Source: an uncultured Eubacterium sp.
GTDB taxonomy: Bacteria; Bacillota; Clostridia; Lachnospirales; Lachnospiraceae
Reading direction: 5' to 3'
DNA length: 64,000 nt
NCBI GenBank assembly: GCA_910584795.1
Contig: CAJUBZ010000001.1
Coordinates: 200,884-264,883 of the forward strand
Position numbers and translations under genes: made by a program. The notes beneath the pieces were generated by a model, which did no database searches, was not told where the DNA came from, and worked only from the letters and a program-made list of their open reading frames with translations. Below are positions 34,747 to 43,137 of this stretch, piece by piece. The first letter of the stretch is position 1. Each line of letters starts with the position of its first letter.

Positions 34747-34783
34747 AAAATAAGACTCAGTGTAATCACAAAGTCTTATTTTT
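34747..34783 (-). terminator. Terminator of the yceD-rpmF unit
   Basis: An 11-bp stem (aaaataagact with agtcttatttt) encloses an inner gtg/cac hairpin and ends in seven T on the minus strand, 5 bp past the rpmF stop. Confidence 0.85.
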
Positions 34784-34787
34784 ATAA

Positions 34788-34967
34788 TTAGTCAACTGAA
34801 ACTATTTCTTTTTTATTGTAGCTACCACATGCCTTGCATACTCTATGTGGCATCATTAAAGTTCCACACTTGCTGCACTTTACAAGATTTGGAGCTGACA
34901 TCTTCCAGTTTGCTCTTCTCTTATCTCTTCTTCCTTTTGAAGATTTGTTCTTTGGACAGATAGACAT
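34788..34967 (-). CDS. rpmF: 50S ribosomal protein L32
   Basis: A 59-residue large-subunit protein starting MSICPKNKSSKGRRDKRRA. It carries CSKC and CKAC pairs, so it is the zinc-binding form. It lies 3 bp after the DUF177 gene, the near-universal yceD-rpmF pairing. It ends before a strong terminator. Confidence 0.97.
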   Translation of the reverse strand: MSICPKNKSSKGRRDKRRANWKMSAPNLVKCSKCGTLMMPHRVCKACGSYNKKEIVSVD

Positions 34968-34970
34968 GGT

Positions 34971-35495
34971 TTACACCTCCTTAAACTGATTAAAAACATC
35001 TAATATTTTCGACATTCCTGTTCCTGGCTCTGCGTCTTCGCACTTACAGGATCTCAAATTGAGATTGGCGCCGCATCTATTGCAAATTCCCTTGCAGTCA
35101 GTCCTGCATAGAACTTTCATAGGTAGATTAACCAGAATTTCATTACAGATAAACACCTCTGAATCGAACTTCGTACCATCTAAATAAGACTCCTCATCTA
35201 AATCAGCAATTCGTTCTTCTGATGTTTTATTCAAATCTAAATCTTTGAAACAATCAATATTAACTTTATAATCCACAGGCTCTAAACATCTGTCACAAGG
35301 AATAGCCAAAGCGACATTTCCTTTACATGTAAAAGCAATATGTTTCTTTCCATCATTATGAAATGAAAGTTCAATATCATATTCCTTAACCGGAAATTTC
35401 TCTCTTGTTGTTTTAAATTCCTTAGTCTCAAACGTCGGACTAAATTTTCTAAATCCGTCTTCTTCCTGTAGAAGTTCGTATAAATCAATTAACAT
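34971..35495 (-). CDS. yceD: DUF177 family protein YceD
   Basis: A 174-residue member of the YceD/DUF177 family, implicated in 23S rRNA accumulation and always found next to rpmF. The N-terminal half is beta-rich; the C-terminal half carries the family CDRCLE and a Cys cluster CKGICNRCGANLNLRSCKC that resembles a metal site. Precise function is unsettled. It is expressed from a consensus promoter (35525-35553). Confidence 0.9.
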   Translation of the reverse strand: MLIDLYELLQEEDGFRKFSPTFETKEFKTTREKFPVKEYDIELSFHNDGKKHIAFTCKGNVALAIPCDRCLEPVDYKVNIDCFKDLDLNKTSEERIADLDEESYLDGTKFDSEVFICNEILVNLPMKVLCRTDCKGICNRCGANLNLRSCKCEDAEPGTGMSKILDVFNQFKEV

Positions 35496-35524
35496 AATAT
35501 TCCTTCTTCAAAGACACCTAAACA

Positions 35525-35553
35525 ATTATACATATCATGAGTATTTTTGTCAA
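35525..35553 (-). promoter_or_regulatory. Consensus sigma A promoter of yceD-rpmF
   Basis: A perfect TTGACA (35553-35548), 17-bp spacer and perfect TATAAT (35530-35525) on the minus strand. This is the strongest promoter match in the window. Confidence 0.88.
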
Positions 35554-35574
35554 GCGTCATTCTTTTAATTATTA

Positions 35575-36768
35575 TTAGTTCAACAATCCAACAGTTTCTC
35601 TGGCAATAGCAAGTTCCTCATTCGTTGGTACAACATATACCTTAACCTTTGATTCTGGAGTAGAAATCATAATCTCCTCACCTCTCTTGCTATTTGCTTC
35701 CTTATCCAAGGTGATTCCTAAATATTCCAAATGCTTACATACCGCTTCTCTCACTACAGAATTATTCTCACCTACACCTGCAGTAAACACGATACAATCC
35801 ACCCCATTCATCACTGCAGCATAAGCACCTACAAATCTCACTACAGTGCGTATATAAGTATCCAATGCTGATTTCGCATATGCATTTCCCTCATCTATAG
35901 CCTTGGAAATATCTCGAAAATCACTAGATACTCCCGATAATCCCGCAATGCCTGATTTTTTATTTAAAATAGAAATAACTTCTGAAATATCTGTTTCTTC
36001 AATATCTGCAATTATTTCTAATATTCCCGGATCAATATCTCCTGATCTGGTTCCCATCATCACACCTGCTAATGGAGTCAATCCCATACTAGTGTCAACA
36101 GATTTTCCACCATCGACAGCACAAATACTTGCACCATTTCCCAAATGACATACAATGGTCTTTATATCTTCTAAAGGGCAATCCATTATTTCTGCAACTC
36201 TCTTCGATACAAAACTATGGGATGTACCATGAAAACCATAACGTCTAATTTTATTTTCATTATAATATTTTCTAGGTAATCCATAAAGATATGCTTCCTC
36301 AGGCATTGTTTGATGAAAAGCAGTATCAAACACTACAACATTTGGTGTACCTTTCATAAGTTTCATACATGCTTTAATCCCTATAATGTTTGCAGGGTTA
36401 TGAAGAGGTGCTAAATAATTACATTCTTCTATTTTAGCAATTACTTCTTCTGTCACAAGAGAAGATTTCGAAAAATACTCTCCACCATGTACGACACGAT
36501 GTCCTACTGCCTTCACTTCACTCATATCCTGAATTACACCATTATCTTTATCTGTCAAAGCATTTATAACAGCACGAATAGCTTCATTATGTGTAGGCAT
36601 CTCTATCTCATTGGTAACTTTTTTACACTTTTCACTCTCATACGTAATAGAACTTCCATCAATTCCGATACGCTCACATAATCCTTTTGCAAGAACTTTT
36701 TCATTATCTGAATCAATCAACTGAAACTTTAACGAAGAACTACCACAGTTTATAACTAAAACTTCCAT
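35575..36768 (-). CDS. ackA: Acetate kinase
   Basis: AckA converts acetyl-phosphate and ADP to acetate and ATP, the ATP-yielding end of acetate fermentation. The 397-residue protein has the N-terminal VINCGSSSLKFQLID, the GHRVVHGG motif, HLGNGASICAV and MGLTPLAGVMMGTRSGDIDP. Family length is exact. It lies 17 bp after pta in one operon. Confidence 0.98.
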   Translation of the reverse strand: MEVLVINCGSSSLKFQLIDSDNEKVLAKGLCERIGIDGSSITYESEKCKKVTNEIEMPTHNEAIRAVINALTDKDNGVIQDMSEVKAVGHRVVHGGEYFSKSSLVTEEVIAKIEECNYLAPLHNPANIIGIKACMKLMKGTPNVVVFDTAFHQTMPEEAYLYGLPRKYYNENKIRRYGFHGTSHSFVSKRVAEIMDCPLEDIKTIVCHLGNGASICAVDGGKSVDTSMGLTPLAGVMMGTRSGDIDPGILEIIADIEETDISEVISILNKKSGIAGLSGVSSDFRDISKAIDEGNAYAKSALDTYIRTVVRFVGAYAAVMNGVDCIVFTAGVGENNSVVREAVCKHLEYLGITLDKEANSKRGEEIMISTPESKVKVYVVPTNEELAIARETVGLLN

Positions 36769-36785
36769 CTAATTTCTATCCTTCT

Positions 36786-37784
36786 TTAACTAATCTGCGC
36801 CTGAACAGCTGTAATAGCCACGACTCCCACAATATCCTTTGCACTGCATCCACGTGACAAGTCATTAATTGGTTTTGCAATTCCCTGGCAAAGTGGACCG
36901 TAAGCTTCCGCCAGTCCAAGTCTCTGTAATAATTTATACCCAATATTTCCTGCATCTAAGTCAGGAAATACTAAAACATTTGCTTTTCCTGCCACCGGAC
37001 TGCCAGGTGCTTTAAATTCTGCTATCTCTGGTACTAAGGCTGCATCTGTCTGCAATTCTCCATCTATTAAAAATTGAGGATACTCTTTTTTTGCAATCGC
37101 TGTAGCTTCTACCACTTTATCCACATCATTGTGTGCTGCACTTCCATAAGATGAATGAGAAAGCATTGCAACCCTTGCTTTGTCACCAACAAGATATTCA
37201 AAAGATTCTGCACTGCTCGCTGCAATATCTGCCAACTGAACCGGATTTGGATTCTGGTTCAATCCACAATCACCCATTACAAAAACTCCATCCGTTCCCA
37301 TATCTTTATTCGGTACACAAATCACAAAAAATGCTGAAACTAATTTGCTTCCAGGTTTTGTTTTAATAATTTGTAACGACGGTCTTAACGTATTCGCTGA
37401 TGAATGACATGCACCTGAAACTACACCATCTGCATCTCCTGCCCGAACCATCATACATGCATAATACATATAATCACTGACTAACATAGCATATGCCTGT
37501 TTTTCTGTCATTCCTTTTGCTTTTCTTAATTGAAATAAATCCATTGCATACTCTTTGGTCTTTTCACATGTTCTCGGATTTATAATTGTAGCACCTTCAA
37601 TATTAAACTCTTTACCATACTTTTCTATTTCTTCTTCTGTTGCCAATAATACAACATCCGCAAAATCTTCTCTAATAATCTGTTCAACTGCCTCATACGT
37701 ACGCTTGTCCATTCCCTCCGGCAGAACAATTCTTTTTCTGTTAGTTCTCGCTTTTTCTTTTAATTGTTCAATAAAACTGCTCAT
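36786..37784 (-). CDS. pta: Phosphate acetyltransferase
   Basis: Pta converts acetyl-CoA and phosphate to acetyl-phosphate. This is the short 332-residue form without the N-terminal DRTGG regulatory domain. Motifs include VLPEGMDKRT, DADGVVSGACHSSANTLRP and the C-terminal LSRGCSAKDIVGVVAITA. AAAGGAGA lies before the ATG. It is transcribed divergently from tmcAL and followed by ackA. Confidence 0.97.
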   Translation of the reverse strand: MSSFIEQLKEKARTNRKRIVLPEGMDKRTYEAVEQIIREDFADVVLLATEEEIEKYGKEFNIEGATIINPRTCEKTKEYAMDLFQLRKAKGMTEKQAYAMLVSDYMYYACMMVRAGDADGVVSGACHSSANTLRPSLQIIKTKPGSKLVSAFFVICVPNKDMGTDGVFVMGDCGLNQNPNPVQLADIAASSAESFEYLVGDKARVAMLSHSSYGSAAHNDVDKVVEATAIAKKEYPQFLIDGELQTDAALVPEIAEFKAPGSPVAGKANVLVFPDLDAGNIGYKLLQRLGLAEAYGPLCQGIAKPINDLSRGCSAKDIVGVVAITAVQAQIS

Positions 37785-37823
37785 ATATATTCTCCTTTAA
37801 GATTATTTTTCAATCCAATTTAT

Positions 37824-37852
37824 ATTATAGTATATTGAATTTTAATAAACAA
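37824..37852 (-). promoter_or_regulatory. Promoter of pta-ackA
   Basis: TTGTTT (37852-37847) and TATAAT (37829-37824) are 17 bp apart on the minus strand, with the start near 37817. The repeat pair at 37858-37898 lies directly behind the -35. Confidence 0.65.
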
Positions 37853-37857
37853 CTCCT

Positions 37858-37898
37858 AAAAGTGCATTATTTTTATTGAAAGTGCACTTTTTTTATTG
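37858..37898. repeat. Tandem 20-21 bp operator-like repeats between pta and tmcAL
   Basis: Two direct copies of an aaagtgcA...tttttattg unit lie head to tail (37858-37878 and 37879-37898), about two helical turns apart. The second holds the perfect 12-bp palindrome aaagtgcacttt. They fill the space between the divergent -35 boxes and overlap the start of the tmcAL -35, which suggests a shared regulator site. Confidence 0.5.
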
Positions 37899-37924
37899 AA
37901 ACATTATTATATTAATGATAAAAT
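37896..37924 (+). promoter_or_regulatory. Promoter of tmcAL
   Basis: TTGAAA (37896-37901) and TAAAAT (37919-37924) are separated by 17 bp; the start would be near 37931, a very short leader before the ATG at 37946. Confidence 0.65.
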
Positions 37925-37945
37925 CATTTTAGCGAGGTAACTTGT

Positions 37946-39166
37946 ATGAAAACAATTGGAATTATAGCAGAATTTAATCCATTTCATAATGGTCATAGAT
38001 ATTTAATTGAAAAAGCAAAGAAAATAACAAACGCAGATAACGTAGTAATTGTATGCAGTGGGAATTTCGTACAACGGGGCACCCCTGCAATTTTTGATAA
38101 ATCTGCTAGAACGATTGCTGCTCTTTTAAATGGTGCAGATGTTGTTCTAGAACTTCCAGTTATCTACTCCACTGCTTCTGCAGAAACTTTTGCTCATGCG
38201 GCGGTAAGATTATTAGACAAACTGGGCTGTATTGACTATCTCTGTTTCGGCTGCGAAACAGAAAATATCAAAGCTCTCCCAATTATTACAAACATTCTCT
38301 TATCTGAACCGGATGACTACAAAAATATGCTGGCAGTTTATTTAAAGAACGGCTTTTCCTATCCAAAAGCAAGAGCAAAAGCACTGACTGATTATTGTAG
38401 CGAAAATAATATTTTAGAAACATATATACTTAGTCAGGTTCTGGAACAGGCAAATAATATTCTTGCTATAGAATATTTGAAAGCTTTAAAAAAATTTAAC
38501 TCAAAAATAAAACCTTTGGCAATAAAAAGAATTGGTTCCTCTTATAATTCTGATTCCTTAGAGGATAATATGGCATCTGCTACAGGCATTCGAAAGGCCA
38601 TATACAACAATAACACAATAAATAATTATATTCCAAAAAACTGCATTGAAGTATATAAAAATACTAACTTTCTGGAAACAAATGATTTTAGCAGTATCTT
38701 AGGATATCAATTGGTTAAAACGAACGATTTTTCGAACTATTATGATATTTCAGATGATTTATCTAACAGAATAAAAAATCTGAAAACTAATTTTTTTAAT
38801 ATTGAATCATTTATTAATGAATTGCATTCCAAGAATTATACTTATTCAGGTATTTCAAGAGCACTTTGTCATATTTTGTTAAATATAACTGACAATGATA
38901 TGGCACAATTTATAAATAATGATTATTTTGATTTTGTACGTGTTTTAGGATTCAAAAAAGATAATAAATTATTAACAAGAATTAAAGAGTATAGTTCTTT
39001 AAACATTATAAGTAAGTTTTCATCCTTTTATAATAACTCTACAGGGGAAACAAAAAAAATACTTGATATTAATATCAAGTCAGATGAATTATATCGAATG
39101 ATATATATGAATAAATATGGTGAAATGATACCAACAGAATTTGAACGACAGATATGTATTATTTGA
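37946..39166 (+). CDS. tmcAL: tRNA(Met) cytidine acetate ligase TmcAL
   Basis: TmcAL (YlbM) makes N4-acetylcytidine at the wobble base of elongator tRNA-Met, using ATP and free acetate. The 406-residue protein begins with the nucleotidyltransferase motif GIIAEFNPFHNGHRYLI, including the HxGH site, followed by CSGNFVQRGTPAIFDK. One of only two plus-strand genes, it is divergent from pta-ackA, so an acetate-using tRNA enzyme sits beside the acetate-producing operon. Confidence 0.94.
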   Translation: MKTIGIIAEFNPFHNGHRYLIEKAKKITNADNVVIVCSGNFVQRGTPAIFDKSARTIAALLNGADVVLELPVIYSTASAETFAHAAVRLLDKLGCIDYLCFGCETENIKALPIITNILLSEPDDYKNMLAVYLKNGFSYPKARAKALTDYCSENNILETYILSQVLEQANNILAIEYLKALKKFNSKIKPLAIKRIGSSYNSDSLEDNMASATGIRKAIYNNNTINNYIPKNCIEVYKNTNFLETNDFSSILGYQLVKTNDFSNYYDISDDLSNRIKNLKTNFFNIESFINELHSKNYTYSGISRALCHILLNITDNDMAQFINNDYFDFVRVLGFKKDNKLLTRIKEYSSLNIISKFSSFYNNSTGETKKILDINIKSDELYRMIYMNKYGEMIPTEFERQICII

Positions 39167-39226
39167 TATCTTTATTTTAACTATATTTTATTACCCATAT
39201 GGAATGTTTTAAAATTCCAACTATTA

Positions 39227-39257
39227 AGCAAGGCAGTCAATACTGCCTTGCTGTTTT
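39227..39257 (+). terminator. Terminator of tmcAL
   Basis: A perfect 10-bp stem (agcaaggcag with ctgccttgct), 6-nt loop and GTTTTT tail on the plus strand, 60 bp beyond tmcAL and directly against the end of the convergent SDR gene. The minus-strand tail is weak. Confidence 0.82.
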
Positions 39258-40156
39258 TATGAACCCACAATCGTACCTCCATTGGGATGCAACACCTGTC
39301 CTGTCATATAGGATGCATCTTCTGATGCCAGAAAAACATAACATGGTGAAACCTCATCAGGCTGTCCGGCCCTCATGAATGGAACCTGTGAAGTCCTGCG
39401 TCCAAAAGTTGCAACTTCTTCAGATGCAAAAGAAGCTGGAATCAACGGTGTCCATATAGGACCTGGTGCCACCGCATTTACCCGTATCCCCTTGTCAACC
39501 AATGACAATGCCAAAGACCTTGTAAGAGATACTATCGCTCCTTTTGTAGAACTATAATCTATTAATTCCTTATTGCCCTGATATGCTGTAACAGAAGTAG
39601 TATTAATTATACTGCTTCCGTTTTTCATATGAGGCAATGCTGTCTGTATTATATAAAAAAAAGAAATTATATTATTCTGAAATACAAGATTCAATTGTTC
39701 CGGCGTTATATCCATAATACTATTCTGTATAAACTGTACACCATGATTATTTACAAGAATATCAATTTTACCAAAACAATCAATAGTATCTTTAATACAC
39801 CGTTGAACAAAGCATCTGTCTTTTAAATCCCCCTGTATTAACAGACATTTTCCCCCTAATTGTTTAATTCTCTCTTTTGTTTCTTCTGCATCACATTCTT
39901 CGTCATAATATATAATTACAACTGCCGCTCCTTCTTTTACAAAATTATAAGCAACAGCTCTTCCTATTCCACTGTCACCACCTGTAATAATAGCAACTTT
40001 ATTTTCTAATTTCCTTCCACATTTTTTTGTCTCTGATATTGGTCTTGGATTCATAATATACTCAAGACCCGGCTGTCTTTCCTGATGCTGTGGTGGAAAA
40101 GACAATGGTATTTCTTCACATTCCTGTATGCATCCATAATTATTATTTTCTTTCAT
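39257..40156 (-). CDS. Short-chain dehydrogenase/reductase (YdaD/YhdF-like)
   Basis: A 299-residue classical SDR with the roughly 45-residue N-terminal extension seen in the YdaD/YhdF/YghA group (contains PPQHQERQPG). The cofactor motif is TGGDSGIGRA, the structural motif NNHG, the catalytic Ser lies in NTTSVTAYQGN and the catalytic Tyr/Lys in YSSTKGA. Substrate is unknown; related Bacillus genes are stress-induced. The ATG at 40156 has AGGAGGAG upstream. It is flanked on its 5' side by a structured repeat array. Confidence 0.88.
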   Translation of the reverse strand: MKENNNYGCIQECEEIPLSFPPQHQERQPGLEYIMNPRPISETKKCGRKLENKVAIITGGDSGIGRAVAYNFVKEGAAVVIIYYDEECDAEETKERIKQLGGKCLLIQGDLKDRCFVQRCIKDTIDCFGKIDILVNNHGVQFIQNSIMDITPEQLNLVFQNNIISFFYIIQTALPHMKNGSSIINTTSVTAYQGNKELIDYSSTKGAIVSLTRSLALSLVDKGIRVNAVAPGPIWTPLIPASFASEEVATFGRRTSQVPFMRAGQPDEVSPCYVFLASEDASYMTGQVLHPNGGTIVGS

Positions 40157-40193
40157 TCCCAAACTCCTCCTAAAATACCATATTCATAGAAAT

Positions 40194-40504
40194 GTTATCT
40201 GTGAACACATAATTCGCAGACACTTCGTGTCTTGCTCTCTGCTTTACAGCAGTTATCTGCGAACGCAAATTAATTCGCAGATACTTCTGCTTGCGCAGTT
40301 ATCTGCGAACGCAAAACTAATTCGCAGACACTTCGTGTCTTGCTCTCTGCTTTACAGCAGTTATCTGCGAACGCAAAAATAATTCGCAGACACTCCGTGT
40401 CTTGCTCATCCGTTTTGCGTTCCTATGAATCAAAGTATATAATAAAAACTCCATGAATGCGAGCATTCTGGAGTTTTTATTATATACTTTGATTCGCAGA
40501 TAAC
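40194..40504. repeat. Array of tandem hairpin-forming repeat units
   Basis: The unit gttatctgcgaacgcaaaa..aattcgcagacacttcgtgtcttgctctctgctttacagca starts at 40194, 40252, 40298 and 40360 (lengths 58, 46, 62 and about 70 nt). Each unit folds into up to three hairpins: tctgcgaa/ttcgcaga, agacac/gtgtct with a short loop, and ctgct/agcag. The array ends with an inverted piece of the unit (ttcgcagataac, 40493-40504), so the whole block has matching inverted ends. The long hairpin at 40427-40495 lies inside its right end. It is not protein coding. Confidence 0.8.
40427..40495 (-). terminator. Very long hairpin terminator after the DUF711 gene
   Basis: A perfect 27-bp stem (40427-40453 with 40469-40495) carries a 15-nt loop that itself pairs as gaatg-cgag-cattc. 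On the minus strand the core reads CTCCA-hairpin-TGGAG followed by TTTTTATT, a usable intrinsic terminator for the DUF711 gene that ends 12 bp upstream. The extra outer stem is unusual and is embedded in the repeat array. Confidence 0.75.
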
Positions 40505-40507
40505 TGC

Positions 40508-41872
40508 TTAGTTCTTGAAACTGTGGATTGGGGCAGGAATTCTTCCTGTTCTATTTACAAAATTATCACATGAAAATTGATTAACCGGCATAATTGGTGC
40601 ATAGCCTAATAAACCACCAAACTCTACGGTCTCTCCAACATCTTTTCCAATTACCGGAATAATTCTCACTGCTGTTGTCTTCTGGTTCACCATACCAATT
40701 GCTGATTCATCAGCAATAATTCCAGCAATAGTAGTGGCTTTTGTATCACCTGGTATTGCAATCATATCTAACCCTACAGAGCATACACAGGTCATTGCCT
40801 CTAACTTTTCAAGAGTTAATGCGCCTTCTTTTACAGCATCAATCATTCCCTGGTCTTCTGAAACCGGAATAAATGCACCACTCAGTCCTCCTACATAAGA
40901 AGATGCCATAACTCCACCTTTCTTCACCTGATCATTCAATAATGCGAGGGCTGCTGTTGTACCGGGAGCCCCTGCTCTTTGTAAACCGATTTCTTCCAAG
41001 ATATCAGCAACACTATCTCCTACAGCCGGTGTTGGTGCCAGAGATAAATCAATAATTCCAAAAGGAATATTTAATCTCTTTGATGCTTCTTTTGCTACTA
41101 ACTGTCCAACTCTTGTAATCTTAAATGCTGTCTTTTTAATTGTGTCACAAAGAACTTCAAAATTTTCTCCTCTGACTTTTTTCAACGCATGTCTCACTAC
41201 TCCAGGACCGGAAACACCAACATTAATAATTGCATCTGCCTCTGTTACACCATGAAAAGCCCCTGCCATAAAAGGATTATCATCCGGTGCATTACAGAAT
41301 ACAACTAATTTTGCACATCCTAAAGAATCATCTTCTTTCGATGCCTCTGCTGTTTTCTTAACAATCTCACCCATTAATCTTACAGCATCCATATTGATAC
41401 CTGTTTTTGTAGAACCTACATTGACTGAGCTGCATACACGTTCTGTACATGCCAAAGCCTCAGGAATAGACTTGATGAGATTTTCTTCTGCCGGTGACAT
41501 TCCTTTACTAACCAAAGCAGTATATCCTCCGAGGAAGTTAACTCCTACTTCCTTTGCCACTTTATCCAAAGTCTTGGCAATTGTAACAAAATCTTCCGGT
41601 GTTTTGCATGCACTTGCACCAATAAGCCCAATTGGTGTAACAGATATTCTTTTATTCACAATAGGAATACCATATTCTTTTGAAATATCCTCACCTGTCT
41701 GCACAAGATTTCCAGCCAAATGTTTAATCTTATTATATATATTCTTATTTAATGTTTCCAAATCATCGCTAATACAATCCATCAGACTGATTCCAAGTGT
41801 AATTGTTCTCACATCCAGATTGTAGTTATCAATCATTTTGTTTGTCTCAATAACTTCAAACTTATTAATCAT
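40508..41872 (-). CDS. DUF711 / UPF0210 (PFL-family) protein
   Basis: A 454-residue protein of the UPF0210/DUF711 family, annotated as PFL family protein because of a fold related to pyruvate-formate lyase; no activity is established. Conserved blocks include MDAVRLMGEIVKKTAE, NVGVSGPGVVRHAL and the C-terminal GLLGYAPIMPVNQFSC. The first 100 residues and the tail PAPIHSFKN are typical. It follows the ACT-domain gene by 28 bp; the two are a conserved pair across Firmicutes and archaea. Confidence 0.9.
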   Translation of the reverse strand: MINKFEVIETNKMIDNYNLDVRTITLGISLMDCISDDLETLNKNIYNKIKHLAGNLVQTGEDISKEYGIPIVNKRISVTPIGLIGASACKTPEDFVTIAKTLDKVAKEVGVNFLGGYTALVSKGMSPAEENLIKSIPEALACTERVCSSVNVGSTKTGINMDAVRLMGEIVKKTAEASKEDDSLGCAKLVVFCNAPDDNPFMAGAFHGVTEADAIINVGVSGPGVVRHALKKVRGENFEVLCDTIKKTAFKITRVGQLVAKEASKRLNIPFGIIDLSLAPTPAVGDSVADILEEIGLQRAGAPGTTAALALLNDQVKKGGVMASSYVGGLSGAFIPVSEDQGMIDAVKEGALTLEKLEAMTCVCSVGLDMIAIPGDTKATTIAGIIADESAIGMVNQKTTAVRIIPVIGKDVGETVEFGGLLGYAPIMPVNQFSCDNFVNRTGRIPAPIHSFKN

Positions 41873-41900
41873 TACTGCCTCCTAGTACTTTGCACATAAG

Positions 41901-42173
41901 TTAAATTCTGTGCATGCTGTTAAAAATGTCCTCGTGCTGCATTCTGATGCTAACACCAATTTCTTTTCCGATTTCACCCAATTCATCTGCTAATTCATGT
42001 ACAGGTTTTTGGGCATCATTACAATCTACAATCATCATCATATTGAAATATTCCTGAACAATTGTCTGTGAAATGTCAAGAATGTTCACTTTATTTTCCG
42101 CTAAGTATGTACATACTGCAGCAATAATTCCTACGGTATCTTTTCCTACAACTGTTATAATTGTTTTCTTCAT
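41901..42173 (-). CDS. ACT domain-containing protein (UPF0237)
   Basis: A 90-residue stand-alone ACT domain starting MKKTIITVVGKDTVGIIAAV, the pattern of GcvR-like UPF0237 proteins. ACT domains normally bind amino acids. AGGAGG precedes the ATG. Its fixed pairing with the DUF711 gene suggests it senses a ligand for, or forms a complex with, that protein. Confidence 0.92.
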   Translation of the reverse strand: MKKTIITVVGKDTVGIIAAVCTYLAENKVNILDISQTIVQEYFNMMMIVDCNDAQKPVHELADELGEIGKEIGVSIRMQHEDIFNSMHRI

Positions 42174-42207
42174 AAAATCCTCCTAAGGTTTCAATCTATT
42201 TATAATA

Positions 42208-43014
42208 TTAAAATTCAATATTGCAAGACGGACCTGTTCTGCTTGCAACTTTTAAATCAATATCATCAGTATTAAACTTATGTTTTGCAAAATTAATTTC
42301 ATTTCGGACTGCCTGAAAAGCCAGCTCCGGATAATTATTTTCCTGGCTTAAATGTCCAAGTACAATCTGCTTTAATCTATCACTAATAATCCGATTCACA
42401 AACTCACCACATGCTTCATTGGAAAGATGTCCCTTATTTCCCCATATTCGTTGTTTGAGATGATATGGATACGCTCCCATCTGTAACATTCTGATATCAT
42501 GATTCGACTCCACCAGAATTCCATCCAATTCCTGTAGAGAATTTATCAATTCTTCTGTAACCTCTCCCAAATCAGTAGCTATTGCACAGGACTTATTCTT
42601 TATAGAATCTTCATCAAAACGATAACATACAGGATCTGCCGCATCATGACTGATCTGTAATGGTGAAATTCTAAGATTCTTAATTTCAAAATGTTTATTC
42701 CGTTCTATTGGAACAAACATTTCTGTATCAACTTTTCCAACACTAGAACTATGTAATATATAATCTATCGTCTTTTGTGTAGCGTAAACAGGCATATTGT
42801 ATTTTCTAAGAAAAACACCTAATCCCTTAATGTGGTCACTATGTTCATGGGTGATTAATATACCATCAAGTTCTTCCGGACTCTTGCCAAAACAGGATAG
42901 CCCTTCTTCAACTCTTTTTTTACTAATACCCACATCCACTAAAAGAGCCGTATCCTCGTTTTCAACCAATATGCAATTTCCTTTACTGCCACTTGAGATA
43001 GATGATAATTTCAT
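42208..43014 (-). CDS. Metallo-beta-lactamase-fold hydrolase (YycJ/WalJ-like)
   Basis: A 268-residue metallo-hydrolase. The metal motif THEHSDHIKG (about 55-64) and further ligands His and Asp in ISHDAAD and VESNHD are intact. The N-terminal KLSSISSGSKGNCILVE is typical of WalJ/YycJ, linked in Bacillus and pneumococcus to DNA replication or repair and wall control; the walRK operon is absent here. It heads the MBL-ACT-DUF711 run and has its own promoter. Confidence 0.88.
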   Translation of the reverse strand: MKLSSISSGSKGNCILVENEDTALLVDVGISKKRVEEGLSCFGKSPEELDGILITHEHSDHIKGLGVFLRKYNMPVYATQKTIDYILHSSSVGKVDTEMFVPIERNKHFEIKNLRISPLQISHDAADPVCYRFDEDSIKNKSCAIATDLGEVTEELINSLQELDGILVESNHDIRMLQMGAYPYHLKQRIWGNKGHLSNEACGEFVNRIISDRLKQIVLGHLSQENNYPELAFQAVRNEINFAKHKFNTDDIDLKVASRTGPSCNIEF

Positions 43015-43052
43015 TTGTACTCCTATTTTCTTTCGACAAAACTTCCTTGTCC

Positions 43053-43081
43053 ATTTTATTGTATTTTCTAATGAATTTCAA
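43053..43081 (-). promoter_or_regulatory. Promoter of the WalJ-like gene
   Basis: TTGAAA (43081-43076) and TAAAAT (43058-43053) are 17 bp apart on the minus strand, in the divergent gap with ylbJ. Confidence 0.62.
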
Positions 43082-43137
43082 CCTATATAAAGTAATAAAG
43101 TAAAAAAAGTAGCAATATTATAATAAAAAAGCCTTTT

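Noticed and set aside
40194..40504. CRISPR array
   Set aside because: The units are contiguous hairpin-forming repeats without unique spacers of constant length, and no cas gene lies nearby.
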